Assembly (NCBI GenBank): GCA_947462335.1
Contig: OX381704.1
Location: 40,862,942 to 40,926,941 of the forward strand
Direction: 5' to 3'
Origin: Harmothoe impar
Lineage: Eukaryota; Annelida; Polychaeta; Phyllodocida; Polynoidae
Length of the DNA stretch: 64,000 bases
Under the pieces are notes generated by a model that saw only the letters and a list, made by a program, of their open reading frames with translations, did no database searches and was not told the DNA's origin. Made by a program: the position numbers and the translations under genes. Below, in pieces: positions 1 through 12,808 of the stretch. How positions within the stretch are numbered: the stretch's first letter is position 1; the number at the start of each line of letters is the position of its first letter.

Positions 1-487
1 ACAGTGCATAAACACTTTGATTGGATGACAATGCAGTTTTTATATTACAATCCTAAATTTGTGCAGCGAAAATCATCAAGAAATACTAAGTATTTTTTCC
101 AAAGAATAGCTTTTCTAGAATGGCTCGATACTCAGAAATCCTACTGCGAATAAAAATAAGTCAAATTCTGATTCTAAACACCTGAAAAGTGAGAAATGCT
201 GGCGTTCACGGTTTATGTAGGAAATGTACTAAAAACACCAAAAATATGCAACAAAACCCTAATTTTCTCAAAAACTGTTCAGTAGGATTTTTTCTAACTG
301 AGGTTCCAGTGTTTTCTACCCTCATATTACACATTGGTATAGAGAATATATTGGCACCTAGTCAGTATTTTGCCCTAGAAGCAATCTGTGAGGCAAAAAA
401 CAGCCAAAATGAGCCACTGGTCTGAAGTATAAAACTGGGCATCGATCACTATAGAGCTACAAAGAGAGAGAATCGATGTCCAGTAAT
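1..487 (+). repeat. Dispersed repeat, copy A (inverted partner at 19856-20342)
   Basis: This stretch is almost the same as the reverse complement of 19856-20342, with only scattered single-base differences. Homology stops sharply at the shared ...GATGTCCAGTAA at one end. At the other end it runs into the window edge, so the repeat may extend further left. No terminal inverted repeat or recognisable protein is visible. The 78-codon ORF at 189-425 is present in both copies and looks incidental. The two copies point in opposite directions and bracket the host gene island. Confidence 0.85.
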
Positions 488-771
488 AAGTTAAAACTTG
501 TGTTACCTCATATATACGTGTGTGTATATCAGGGTACTTCATATATAGACAATGGCCCATGGCCAGAGGATATTTTGGCCCGAGGTGGGGGCCATAGCCA
601 GAGGACTTTTGGTATCGTTTCCCCCGAGGTGGGGATGGGGCGTATCCCACGAAGGGGGGGAACAAATGAAGATTTCAGGCAACTGCCAAGGTTCTAGTGA
701 CTTGAGTAATGCCGGATTAGTCAAGTTGATGTAATGAGTGCTAGGTGCATTAACGGGCAGGCAACTACAGT
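488..771. other. Gene-free spacer
   Basis: No coding signal. It contains a short inverted motif (GGCCAGAGGA / GGTGGGG around 540-660) of no clear identity and ends at the target-site copy of the next element. Confidence 0.5.
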
Positions 772-1204
772 CAGGGATGCCAAGTCACCCCACCCCTAAG
801 TCGTATTTGTTACGATTTGTTGGACCCAAAATCGTAACAATTTTTGCTTGAAATCGTAACAAAAATCGTAACAAAATTACATGCCCTTTAAAATGTGCTT
901 GGACATACTAAAGCAGACCAGTTTGTAACCAATGTAGGTATGTCGTTTCAGAAGAGGGGAAACAAAGAGGTGATCTTGCTATTTCTCTTTTCTTCTACAC
1001 CTTTTCACTAGACGTATTTTTGGCTTGGTGAAGGGAAGTATATATACTCACCCTCTGTTGGGGCTCTAGGCATTTTTTTGTACACATTGATAAGACACTT
1101 CAGAAATTCCTAAAAATCGTAATTTGCCAGCAGAAATCGTAATTGTCGTAATTGGGATCAAAAATCGTAAAATTACGAAAAAATCGTAACACTTGGCATC
1201 CCTG
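772..1204. mobile_element. 433-bp MITE-like element with CAGGGATGCCAAGT ends
   Basis: The element begins with CAGGGATGCCAAGT (772-785) and ends with the exact inverse ACTTGGCATCCCTG (1191-1204). The hexamer TACAGT flanks it on both sides (766-771 and 1205-1210), which looks like a target-site duplication. Inside, both subterminal regions carry many copies of ATCGTAA/TTACGAT in opposite orientation. It has no coding capacity and is therefore non-autonomous. CAGGG ends recall hAT elements, but those duplicate 8 bp, so the superfamily stays open. Confidence 0.75.
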
Positions 1205-1435
1205 TACAGTCCATGGAAACTTTTTGTAAAACACACTTTTTGTAAAATATCCACATCCGCATGTGATATGATGATATAGTTTTAAAAGCAACACAGCCGA
1301 AGGCTGGTCTGCAGGTCCACTGGGCCCATATAGACCGAACCTGACCGCATGTGGCATGTGCGAATATATATATGACATCTTCAGAGTCACCACTTTGCAT
1401 TAACAACTAACTGGTGGTTGTTTGTGGTACCAATA

Positions 1436-3982
1436 CTATCTGTCATCTACACCTAATGTGTCTGTTTCAGTGTTTGTCTGTTCCATAGAGGTAGCCTGGT
1501 CAGATGGCGCCTGTGTAGAGAGACTTGCGTCCACTTTGTGTATACTACTGGGACATGGGGCGGGGTGCTGACAGTCTGTGTCCATGTCCACCGTCTCAGG
1601 GTCCTCCTGGTCAAAGTAACTTTCCTGTTCATCGCGCTCCCGGATGTCCAGTGAGTCATACTCTTCGTTGGTGTCTACCGTACTGAAAGACAGAACCAGG
1701 ATAGACCATGTTATACAGTGCATATGGTATCAGTCATAGTGAAGGCAATGTCAATCATGGCAGTGAGGAAGTCCACCAGGGCTAGTTCATGCCCTATATT
1801 GCTAGATGGCAGGGCAGTAATAACAGAGCCACTGTACTATAGAAACCACAGGTTTTAACAAGACATCATGTATTTGTCATGTCCATACTTCACCATGGAC
1901 TTCTAGTTGCACACCTTCCTATGATACCCTATATAGCCATGTCACTCGCCAAGCTGATGTCTTGTTAAAACCTATAATAGAAACCTACACAAGCAATTCA
2001 TTATCTGGATAGTTTATTTTGTGTTTGTTCCCTCCTCAAGTATCATATTGTTTAGAGAGCACATTACAGATATTGAGTAACACTTAATATTGTTAGAATA
2101 AGTTGAATATGCAGAGCTGTTGACATCTCCAGATCATTAAAACTCATAGCACAGGATACAGCTTCATCCACTAGCCAGGGTCTGTGGCCACCTGGTGGTT
2201 GGCTGCAGAATTAAACATGGAGGACCTCATTCGCAGCTTGATCCCATTGGTATAATGGGAAATGGTTTTCCTTTAATACACATACATGTATGTTCCTTCG
2301 CCTATAGCACAGACTTGAACTGGCGGGTGACTTCTAGACCAACCAGGTATTAAAACTCCAATCAGTAATTCCCCTGACGATGAAAAGAATGGCACTCGGT
2401 GCCAATTAGGTTCTAACCAGAGATAGTTAACATGGCTGAATATGTATATATAGTAAATACAAGTTCTTCTACCCGGTTACAGCGACCACGATTTTATATG
2501 CTATTATCTAATCCTGTCACACAGGTTAATCAGTTAGCAGATAATTAGTATTATAAAGGTGGAATAATCCCATAGCTTACGTGTAGTCAAAGTCTACGTC
2601 TTCTCCATTCAGAAAACGCAGTTGCATTGTCTTCATGAACTCCTCACGCAGCCTTCGCTTTTCTTCCACAGAGACTGTTGCCTTGGGATCATCCTCTACA
2701 GAAATAGAATCGGCAATGTAAACTTCCCAACACTTTTGCCAATGAAAAATATTTCCCTTAAACACTACATTTTGCACTACCGATGGGCAATACCGGTATG
2801 TAGAGATTACTCAGCCTTCAATGCAATGCCATGATTTGACTACATAAGACAAGGTTATTTGCAATATCTGCTACCGGTACATCAAAATGCAAGGAACAAC
2901 ATAACTTTTGCAAGCTCTTACCATCATCAGATTCTAATTCACTTTCTTCTTCACTTTCGTCATGCTTGTCCTCTTCATCATCAGAATCCGATTCTTGTTC
3001 CATCTGAGAAGCCTTTAAATGTCAAACGGTTTAAAACTTTGAGATAATACTTCCAAATAATATTTTGTATTTTGGGCTTGGAGGCAACACATAGCTAAAA
3101 GTGCTTTCCCCAATATAGATTCACCCCGTTTTATTTTTCTGTTTCCATTTGAAATACATCACCTTCAAATGAATACGTCCAAATCTTTCTTTAAATACAC
3201 TTTGTACTGGTTGATTCATGATTTCATTACGAGTCACTGAGAATGCATGTATCTATTTATGTGTACACTTATATTTTAACCTGAAATATCAGAAGTCTTA
3301 CCTCAGAGTCTTTTTGTTTTTCATACAGCTCATTATTCCGGATAATATCTAGGTGGGACAGGAGAATGGTGGAAAACCTCAAGTCTGATTTGTCTATTTG
3401 TTTACTTATTTCATCCCCGTCTAGGTATTGTCCAACCATCTGCTCATACATTAGGGGGTCTCTCTGCTTGAGCAACTCATCCTCAAAATACTCTCCTTCT
3501 TGAACAAGCCGTTTCATGGCCTCGTATCGGCGGTTCCGCACCATGGTCTGGTTTGCATGGACATTGAGTCTTTTTCTAATTTCCGTTAAGTGAAAACCAA
3601 TCATATAATCATCAGACATAGATTGGAAATAGTCCAGGTCCTCAGATTCTAGATACTTCCCAAACCGGGTTAGAAAGACTGATGGTTTGTTATCTAACAG
3701 GTCAGAGGCAATTTCAAGTTTTTGAGAGTTGGTCAAGTCTGGTTCGTCTCTCTGCTGATGTTTAAAGTGACCATCACTTTTTGACACCCTGTCTAATAGT
3801 CTGTGGCGACACAATGAATACCCATCAGAAATTGTCGCTTCACTTTGTGGGTTGTTTGTCGAGACATTTAATGATTCGGTAGCAGAGGTAATGTGTGAAG
3901 AATCAGTGGAAATCCTCTCATCTGGGGTATTTTCTGTGTCCATATTTGGTGAAGCTTTGGATCCAAGGTTTTGACTCGCCAT
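1436..3982 (-). CDS. CCDC97: CCDC97 family protein (DUF2052), four exons
   Basis: On the minus strand, exons 3982-3302, 3003-2922, 2695-2581 and 1682-1436 join with GT-AG sites and matching phases into 375 codons (374 aa). Domains in order: a Ser/Thr-rich N-terminus; the conserved CCDC97 core, where residues ~100-200 include KPSVFLTRFGKYLESED, RNRRYEAMKRL and EGEYFEDE...RDPLMYEQMVGQYL; an acidic stretch in exon 2; and the hallmark C-terminal module FLNGEDVDFDY...VDTNEEYDSLDIRERDEQESYFD, which spans the exon 3-4 junction. The start is the first ATG of the open frame. CCDC97-family proteins are nuclear and have been linked to the U2/SF3b splicing machinery; that role is family knowledge, not seen here. 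The C-terminal tail after ~340 is low complexity and unlike any motif I know. Confidence 0.93.
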
Positions 3983-4272
3983 GGTGTTTAATTCACTGAG
4001 GAATAAATAGTTTATAGTTTAGTCCTCTTTAATAAATTTAAAATTCAAGGCGACTAAGGGGCTTCTCACTAATTCAGGGTGAATACAGCAGCCCCATTGA
4101 TTACACTAAAGAACCCCCCCCCCCCGCGAAATAACCCTTGCCCGTATTGCATGGCCATAATTGACCATTAACCATTATTAAATACCTTTTTCAGAACAAT
4201 TAAGTGAAATTTTGAAATACTGGTGAAAGGACGAGGTTGTGTGTCTCCGCTACTACATCCAGATCTGACCAG
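3983..4272. promoter_or_regulatory. Possible divergent promoter and 5' noncoding exon
   Basis: This lies directly upstream of the CCDC97 start on the other strand. On the plus strand, a stretch ending at 4272 (...TCTGACCAG) is followed by a strong donor, GTAAGT at 4273-4278. COX20 must have an upstream exon because its first coding exon opens with an acceptor, so this could be its noncoding first exon and the region could be a bidirectional promoter. No TATA box is evident. A second possible donor (GTAAGTTG near 7014) competes for the same role. Confidence 0.3.
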
Positions 4273-5330
4273 GTAAGTCAATTTTGCCGCTCACTCACAT
4301 GGCTGAGAGGTCACATGTTCACATGTTCTAGTTTGCTGAGATCTTATTGGTTGGATCAGTGAATGCAGGTCACAGTCATTGGTCCTTTTCCCATTCCCCG
4401 ACGCAAAAACATGCATTTTTGTGGAAAATGATTGATAAAGATTTTCAAAGAAAATTGAACGCAGTCAAAAATCCCTGCATGTATAACAAATGTAAAGGGA
4501 AAAATCAATCTAAAATTTTGAAATACATTATTTAATAATGACATGAAATAAACACAAAGGAGCACTCGTATAGTTCCCCACTGTGAGTTATTTTCACCTA
4601 GTCAGCGGCTAGTGTCACTAGTAGTGAAATAACCCTCAGTGAGGAACTATGCGGCCAACATAAAAATTCCTGATTGCATGATTCCACAGGCGCATACGAT
4701 TTTTGGTGGAGCTATTTCTCAAAATCTGAAAGTAGTGGGGCCAGGGGGCGACTTTTAATACTTTCGTCTAATTGATGGAGGCAGGGGTCGTAGTTGAGCT
4801 TTCCCAACCTACCTACTCCATGTAGGTTGGGCCGCCGCTGCTTGGCAAAAGCTAGGATTCAGTGCGACCCAGGCTGGGTCGCAAAGCACAGGGGGCCCAT
4901 AGACGGTGGCGCCACCTAGCAGGGAACTTTGGTAGCCTCAAAGAAGCCCAAATATTTTTCTTACAGCCCCAGCGAAAACCCAGTGGCGTAGCCGTAGACG
5001 ATGTGGGTTTCATCGGAACAAGGGGTCGGAATTCTTTTGGCCGTTTTAGGTAAATCCAACACCCCCCCCCCCCCCCCCCCCCAGCTAGCAAATAACTGAC
5101 CTGGCCTTCACAGAGGGCCTACTTTCAATCAAAGAAGTGGTTGACCTACTAAGTTTATTTTAGATCCCTACCCACCGTGCACTCCGTGAGGCAAGATGGG
5201 GTCATGTTAAAAAGTAGAACAAGAAAAATGTGACCTGCTTTATTTCAGACACGGGTAAGATATTCCATATATGGGATGTCTGACCTACTTGGTGTCACAT
5301 GAGAGTAGGGTGGGTGGGAGTGAGCTGTAT
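4273..5330. other. Gene-free spacer with a C-tract
   Basis: No coding signal. It includes short inverted motifs (TAGTTCCCCACTG... / ...CAGTGAGGAACTA near 4570-4650, with CACTAGTAGTG at the centre), suggesting a small foldback element, and a long C run at about 5063-5082. Confidence 0.4.
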
Positions 5331-6062
5331 GTTTTGCTCCCAGCACGTGGATGGTAGAGCTGCTAAGAGCAGTAGTAAAGTTTCCTTCAGTCTTCCCTTT
5401 TGGGGAAGGGGGTACTCCCTACATTTTCTGTAGGCTACGGGGGGGGGGGCACTCCCTACATTTTCTGTAGGCTACTGGGGGGGGGGGGACACTCCCTATA
5501 TGTTCTGTAGGCTACTGGGGGGGGGGGGGGGCATTCCCTACATGTTCTGTAGGCTACTGGAGGGAGGGAGTGAGCTGTATGTTTTGCTCCCAGCACATGG
5601 ATGGTAGAGCTGCTCAGAGCAGTAGTAAAGTTTCCTTCAGTCTTCCCTACTGGGGGGGGGGGGGGTACTCCCTACATTTTCTGTAGGCTACGGGGGGGGG
5701 CACTCCCTACATTTTCTGTAGGCTACTGGGGGGGGGGGACACTCCCTACATGTTCTGTAGGCTACTGGGGGGGGGGGCACTCCCTTCATGTTCTATAGGC
5801 TACTGGAGGGAGGCACTCCCTACATATTCTGTAGGCTACTGGGGGGGGGCACTGCCTACATGTTCTGTAGGCTACTGGGGGGGGGGGGCACTCCCTACAT
5901 GTACTGTAGGCTACTGGAGGGGGGGGGGGCACTCCCTACATGTTCTGTAGGCTACTGAGGGGTGGCACTCCCTACATGTTCTGTAGGCTACGGGGGGGCA
6001 CTCCCTACATGTTCTGTAGGCTACGGGGGGGGCACTCCCTACTACTGTAGGCTACGGGGGCA
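5331..6062. repeat. G-rich minisatellite, ~35-50 bp unit
   Basis: More than a dozen tandem units share ACTCCCTACATGTTCTGTAG + GCTACTGG followed by 7-14 G residues. The array is itself duplicated: a ~120-bp leader (TGTATGTTTTGCTCCCAGCA ... CTTCCTTCAG) occurs before both the first block (~5327) and the second block (~5574). The open frames across it are by-products of the repeat. Unit length varies mainly through the G run, as expected from slippage. Confidence 0.9.
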
Positions 6063-8060
6063 CCCTTGCGTCCCTATCCATATAAGGGCACCCCTCCTCT
6101 GTGATGTTCCCACTCACCGGCGCCGAAGGCGCTGGTCATTATCTAATAATATGCCCCCCCCCCCCCCGTTGATAAACAGGGCCCCAGGGCCAGGGGTATC
6201 GGAACGGAGGGAGGGGGGGGGGGCTTGACCTTAAAAATGCACCAAATCATGTCAAAATGTTCACATTCACCTTGGGGTCATGCCCCCAGATCCCCTATGA
6301 TTTTTTCATGTCACATATCTATGTCGCTTAAAATGCTCATGTCCCATGTCCATGTCCCCTGTCACTAAGCCTCATGTCGCAAGTCACTAGGCCTCATGTC
6401 GCATGTCGATTTTAAGAAATGCCCATGTCGCCATATCGAATTTAGTGGTCTAGAGCCATCTAGGGGGGATCTAGGTACGGTACGCAGGGTCAGGCTGGGC
6501 CCCAGTCTGGGCCAGTATTATATCAGAGCCTTTGAATGGGTATCTCCCTTATTATCGCTCAGGCTATTTCATCACAGACTATTATAGTTATACAAGTCAA
6601 AATGTTAAGTTTCTGAATGCTGTCTTGATAGGCAGAGAAACTAGGCATGTCGTGTGCCATACTGTGCATTATCATACATCAAATGGGTCATTCTTACCCT
6701 CGAAATCCAGTAAACAGATAGTGTTTACTTGCGTGTTTTTTGGGCAACTATGACTGGTTCTCATATGAAACGACAGAGGGCACCACAACAATTTATTAGC
6801 GAATAGGACGGCATGTAACAAGTGTATTCTATATTTGACCAATCACAGGGCGTATTTCAAGAGGCTCGGGGAACCAGACCGGGCGGCCACCTGCGACTGT
6901 GAAGGACAACACAACATGGTGCAAGTGCTACCCATTTAATTCACTGATATTGAGTGGTACTGATTAAGTGGAATACTCCCAGACGATAATTCAAGCAAGG
7001 TATATATCTATTGGTAAGTTGTTGCCTATGTTTAAAGTGGATATGTCTAATTAGGGCCCACCGGTATTAAACAAAGTTCACCAATTGCTACATGCCAATG
7101 TTAGGCCGCTCAAAAAAAAAAAGTTGTTTCTCATCACCGCGCGCATCATAAAAATCATGATTTGGGGAAAACTTTTTTTCTTTTTTTTTTTACATTTTTG
7201 ATGAAAAATATGTTAAAATTGCCAAAATATTGGCAAATTTGGTATCAAATTAAAGCTTATGCTGTCAGCAATGCAATTAGCTAGGTGTAACTTGCATTCT
7301 TACAATTTTTGCTGATCAATAAACTCCAAATTACTAAAATTTGAAAATTGATCGCGAAATGTCCAAATTTCCCTATGTAAATTGCCCCGAGTAAAAAAAA
7401 AAAAAAAAAAATTAAATAAAAAACGCCCTCGTCATATTTTTCATTGCTTGGTGATGAGAAACAATTTTTTTTTTTTGAGTGGCCTTATGTACAAGTAGCC
7501 TACATTTGAACTGTCATTTGATTCTATTATATAAAAGGCAGTGTGCATTTATTAGTTACCGGGGTACAGGGGGGGGGGGGGGGGTTGGGGGTGTGTAAAA
7601 ATTTCCGACCCCTCCTGAGGGGGGGGGGGCGTAAAAAATTCTGACTCCTCTTGAGGGGGGGGGGCGTAAAAAATGTTGGCACTTTTTAGCAAAAAAGCCC
7701 GTGCGTTACTTACTATAGTTCAAAGGGGGGTGGGCGAAAAATTGTCGGTGCCTTCGGCAAGGGAGGGCGCGAAACGTTCCACGCACTCTCGAGGTGGGGG
7801 GGGGCGTAAAAAAATTTCACACCTCCGCACGAAATCTCACCACCACCCCCTGTAATTAATAAATGAACACTCCCTAGCTCCCGCGCCTATTAATTTTCTA
7901 GCTCATTCTACCCATGATTTCACTATAAATGATGTATAAATGATGGGCTCATAGAAAAATACTTTGCATGTGTGGACATATTATGTAATGTAAATGGAGG
8001 GTATATAAAGGTATCTTGAGGCTACATAGTTTGGACCTGCTCCCAATATTAACTCTCATA
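6063..8060. other. Gene-free spacer with CATGTCGC-rich repeat and homopolymers
   Basis: No exon is supported. At 6290-6440 there is a degenerate repeat of ATGTCGC / CATGTCCC whose relatives occur at 35360-35570 and 39330-39530. Around 7100-7480, AAAAAAAAAAGTTGTTTCTCAT and its inverse ATGAGAAACAATTTTTTTTT face each other about 350 bp apart, the ends of a likely foldback/MITE. At 7570-7860, units of GGGGGG + CGTAAAAAATT repeat. A CCAAT-like GACCAATCACAGGGCG lies at about 6838. Confidence 0.5.
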
Positions 8061-8069
8061 AGCACACAT

Positions 8070-9140
8070 GATGGCCAAAGTAACCCCGGTGGTGGGGTTA
8101 CTTTGGCCATATGACCTACTTTTCCCCCATTGACCTCCCCAGAAACAGACGATAATCATAAATAATCGCGAAAATTGATCATTTCCATGCTTATTATGTT
8201 TCAAATTTCCCAAATGTTGAGTAGAAAGCTAAAATTTACTTTGTAAATCTATAGCCAATTGACATCAAATATGGCATACCCAGGTATCTGGTTTGACCTG
8301 CTAAATGGATACAGTGCATAATGTGTAAATACTTTAAAGTTAGGGAATTTGCTGATTCTGCAAATTTTGAAAACAATTAATTTCGTAGAAAGAAATGGCA
8401 GAAACTTATGATTTCTGTCAGAGATGTAGGTTTGATGCCTATATTGGCAATAATGTCAAATATGAATTCCCTGGTAACAGTAGTAGCGGTTTCCATAGCA
8501 ACCAATGACGGTTGGACGTCAAGTGGCCAAAGTAACCTCAAAATTGGTCAACATTGGCTGGGTTACTTTGGCCACCCAGATTTTTCACACATGGCTAAAT
8601 TTTTCAATCATCATTTTAAAATCTCATTTACATAGTGTGGTATTCATGAAGAAGACAAAGACAGAGATAAAGTACACGCGCTCTAGGCGCCCATTGCTGC
8701 CCGTTCTAGTTCCTTTATTTGCTACCAGATGGCGCCCCTATACGGCGTCTGTGAGGCCGTTCCCGCCTTGGCCCGATGCGTCGTACATATGTCTAATGGT
8801 CAAACACCACACATAGTGTCATTACAGACCTTTTTAACCCACTAATTTACCAGAAATCATTAGTCTTTTTATTTTAACTAACAGAAGTTTACAGATAGGC
8901 CTATTTTTTTTGGACCAATCATTAATGACAATATTTCTCGCGCCATTCTGTGCAGGACCAAAAAATTGAACATGTGAAAAAAATTGGTCATCTGCCTCTT
9001 TATGGCTTTGGGTAACTATATCAATGTGTAATATTCATATTTGCAATAATTAAATATAATTTTGGCACAATATTTGATAAAATATAGATTTTGTTTTGAA
9101 GTGGCCAAAGTAGTACAGGGTGGCCAAAGTAACCCCAGTT
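8070..9140. repeat. GGCCAAAGTAACCCC hairpin modules
   Basis: Three modules use the same 15-mer. At about 8073-8110 two copies face each other as a tight hairpin around GGTGGTG. At about 8523-8575 two copies face each other with a ~20-bp loop. At about 9102-9138 two copies lie in direct order. The arrangement suggests a TIR element of about 1.07 kb with hairpin ends and a hairpin in the middle, but I cannot define exact ends or a target duplication. Confidence 0.55.
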
Positions 9141-9335
9141 TACGGTACTAGTAATTCCTTGAAGAAAACCACTGCATAGACAAATATGATTTGTTATAAA
9201 TAAATTTACGCTTTTACGAATATAAAGCATTGACACTTCCCCCTCACCTTTTTCAGCCCCCCCCCCCCCCACAGCAGTCCCTATAGCTCCTAGGGTCATA
9301 TTAAGGTAATCTTATGGTCCTTTTGGAAATAGCCA

Positions 9336-9720
9336 TTACCGTAAAACCTTGTGTGTAGTACACGAGTCAGATCGCCAGTGCGGCTTATAGGATCATGCCA
9401 AAGTCGAGGTGCGGCTTATACGCGAGATTTCTTTTCCAAATAACGATTTTCAAAAAGTGACCTGTTTAACACCGGCAGCTATACGTTGAACCGTAAGTAA
9501 CACCACGAATTCTCAGGTATCATTCAGAGGGTTTCTGCGGCTTTAATATAGGATCTGCCCAAAGTCGGGGTGCGGCTTATAAGCGAGTTAGGCTTTTACG
9601 CGAGGTTTTACGATGGTAAAAACTTGCGTAGAAGCGGCATCCCGACTTGAGATATATCCTATAAGCCGTACTGGTGATCTGACTCGCCTACTAGCTGATT
9701 ATACATGAGGTTTTACGGTA
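9336..9720. mobile_element. TACCGTAAAACCTC-ended MITE, copy 1
   Basis: The left end reads TTACCGTAAAACCTTGTGTG and the right end ACATGAGGTTTTACGGTAG. Subterminal blocks contain the family signatures GTGCGGCTTATA, CCAAAGTCG and GATCTGACTCG, in inverted order at the two ends. There is no coding capacity. Relatives occur at 22.0-23.2, 33.1-35.7 and 40.5-40.7 kb. Confidence 0.75.
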
Positions 9721-9911
9721 GTCTTAAGTACATGTATCACATGGCGAGCTATTTGTGAAAGCATCATAGGAAAGAAACAAGACAAGAGTATGCTATGCAT
9801 GCATTAGGTACTCCACATTTCCACCCTTCGTGTCAACACACAGATGGTCTTGATTGCACTAACATTTATAAGTTTTTTTTTGGTTTTCAGTGAGGGTTCC
9901 ACCTGCACGAG

Positions 9912-11829
9912 ATGCCGGATTTAGCTAAGATCCCATGTTACCGAGACTCTTTGATGTCAGGAATCGGTGGCGGAATTACCACCGGCTTGGGGGCGTTCCT
10001 GCTAACTAGTAAGTTATAATTTGAACCAGGGCACAGTAGTGCCAGGTTCTTTAGAGACAGGTATTTTTGGACTTTTTGTCAAAAAAGTCCCTTGCTTTCT
10101 GTCCCTTTTTTTCCTGTGAAACATTTGGAAATAAAATATTTAAATGCTGCCACAAACAAGTTTTGATCAATGCCAATCCATGCCATCAAAGATTGAAACC
10201 AAAAAAGCAATATTTCATACATAAAATTGATATTGAAAAAGGGTCACTGAAATAGCACAAAACCAACTTTTTCAGGTCAATGCTAAAAGGTGGGGTTTCA
10301 AGTAAAGCACAGACCTTCGTGAAGTGTCCCTTTACACAGAATCCTCTTTGTTCTTATATAAAAACAGGGTGAGACGCTCTTTGAGACGCTCTGTTGGCTG
10401 AATATTGCATGCACCTTCGGTAACCTTCATGAAAACGAAGGTAAGGCAGTAGTTTACACAGAGAACAATATATACCATTCATGGTTTCAAGGCTACAGGA
10501 GAGGTGGAAGCAAGGCTAGCGCATGCCACACGTCAAAGAGTGGCGCTACTGGTACCTCTCGTACTGCGTGAGATGTCAACGTGTGCAGACAAAATTGTAC
10601 CACCCATATCTCCGCCGTTTATTGTCCGATCGACTCGCTTTTTGATAGGGACAAAAGGCGGTACATGCCCGCAGCCTGCAACTGTCACCCACACCCACCA
10701 GCACGCCCACACCCACCTGCTCCCCCACACCCGCCTGCTCACCCACACCCATCTGCTGGCCTGAAATAGAATAACATACATGTATGACACATGACTTGAG
10801 GGTACTTTTTAACAAGGAATTCATTTCTAATGCCAGAATTGACCAATGAATGATTATAAGGGAGTACTATATCTAAGTACATGATAAGCTCCAGCTCCAG
10901 CTTACCCTGAGTCATCTGTGAGGCCACTCACACGCTCAGTCTTACACTCACATCAGGGGGACTGCCCTGGCTCACATGTGATATCAATCACATATACCAT
11001 TCATTTTGCATGAGTTCATGGAAGCAGAATATATTATGAAGTCTATATCTTAGTTCCATGATAGTTTTGTAGTGTATTGTAGTGAACTTACTGTATGACA
11101 CATAGGTCAGTAATAACCTCCCTTTTGTTGTCAATAAAAGCTATTTAAAATAAACATTTATAAGACTATCAATCAATTCAAATATTTATAGGAATGTATG
11201 AAGAGCAAGTATTAAATGTTACAGAATATTTATTAGATTTTTATAGTCTAAATTGAACATATTTCTGAGAACTTTTTTTTTAGATCGGGAGATTGTAGTG
11301 TGATGTGTAGAGGAGAGCAGCAAAGTAGTACTTTTTTCTGTTCCTCTTGTATCGAAGAATGCCTGTAGTCGGAGCATTTTGGTAGGGTAATATTTGAGTT
11401 ATACAGTAGTTGTATTAGCTTTAATAGTTGTATTTATCAACGTTCTAATGATGAAACCATTGTTCTTGCAGGTAATGTAAAAAGGGCTACAAACCTCGGG
11501 TTCGGAGCATTTATAGGAGTTTCCTTAATAGCATGGTAAGTAGCAAAAGCAAAATGAAATTCCCGTCACCATCAATTTCCTATTGAGGGAGTGATCAGTT
11601 CTTAACAATCGGGTGTGTGTGAGTCGGGGTTTGGGGGGGGGGAGGGTTGGTACGACCGGGGAGAGAAGCGGGTGCAACTCCTCTTGGCGTAACAACTGGT
11701 TGCCCAAACATGATCAGCATATGTTCTTTGGACTTTTCGTTGTATTGGGCGATGCTGAATTAAAAAACAAAAAAAAAACAAAAAAAAGTTGGTCTACGGA
11801 TTTCCCGCACCATATAATTTTCGGAAATG

Positions 11830-11864
<35 letters not shown>

Positions 11865-12584
11865 TGTCTACGGACAGCACCCGCATCATTTTAGGAAAAG
11901 GATGTTGGGGGCTTGGGGGCGTTCCTATTTCCTGATTCCTAAAAAAAGGAAGAAGAAAAATTCGCCCTAACGCACCTATTTTTGGAAAACAAAATCGGTA
12001 GACCAACTTTTTATTTTGGTGTGGCCTGTAGATTGTCGATTCGGTTACCTGATACACAAAAAATAGCGATGTATCGCTTAGCCACTCTCGTACCCCTACT
12101 AAGCCTCCCGATCCTCTCACATTCCTCCGGATACAGACTGATACTCATTCTATGTATCGCTAGGAATAACATCCCTACGTTATACCTCCCATAGAAGGTG
12201 CCCCCTGGGGATGGGTTGGAGTGGGCTGGGTTTGAAGTGGTTATGTTCCGTATGTTCCATGTTCACGTAACTTTATATACGATTTAATTCAACGGAAAAA
12301 TAAATCCCTGACTCTTTTGTGATTAGAATCACATGTTAGATTTTTGTTCTCTAATGACCATGTTAGTCGAACCATAGACATAAGAGAGTTCCTCCCTGAA
12401 CTAACAATGCATTACATTCAACTCTCCAAGCACTAATTCAATTTCCTATTGTTGCAGGGGCTGGTGCCGAAGTCAACTAGTCAAAACCGATGAAAAGAAC
12501 ATCAGGATGGCAATCCAGAATAAGATTCTTACAGAAGGAACAGATCTTGAGAACAAATTTGACAAACAAACGAAAGACGTGTAA
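9912..12584 (+). CDS. COX20: COX20 (FAM36A), cytochrome c oxidase assembly factor
   Basis: Coding exons 9912-10008, 11472-11535 and 12458-12584 join in phase through GT-AG introns to give 95 aa. The protein matches COX20: IPCYRDSLMSGIGGG (animal IPCARDS...YGS), a first membrane span ending FLLTS, a basic loop NVKRA, a second span LGFGAFIGVSLIAWGW, and a charged tail with IQNKILTEGTDLE (vertebrate KKKILYEGT). COX20 sits in the inner mitochondrial membrane and chaperones newly made COX2 during copper insertion (family knowledge). The acceptor at 9889-9890 puts an in-frame TGA at 9891-9893, so ATG 9912 is the first usable start unless a different acceptor is used. The N-terminus is therefore shorter than the vertebrate one by ~20 residues, and a 5' noncoding exon must lie upstream. 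Confidence 0.93.
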
Positions 12585-12802
12585 TATCTTAGAATATATA
12601 CCGTATGTATAATTGTGATTTGTTTTTGATAAGATGTTCACGCAGTTACTGTTCTGGTTATGAGCTTTAAGAATGTCCAACATGATACATTGTAAATAGT
12701 AAGAGTGAAACCCTAAAATGATGAATAACAGATGAGATGATACAAGATCTGTGCACATGTGTACATTCATACTCAAAGAATGTAAATATATGAATATATG
12801 AA

Positions 12803-12808
12803 AATAAA
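12803..12808 (+). terminator. Likely COX20 polyadenylation signal (AATAAA)
   Basis: A canonical AATAAA lies 219 bp after the COX20 stop codon in AT-rich sequence, a normal distance for a 3' untranslated region. Confidence 0.6.

Noticed and set aside
5601..6228. Open frames rich in GYWGG repeats
   Set aside because: They are translations of the G-rich minisatellite, frame-shifted by G-run length.
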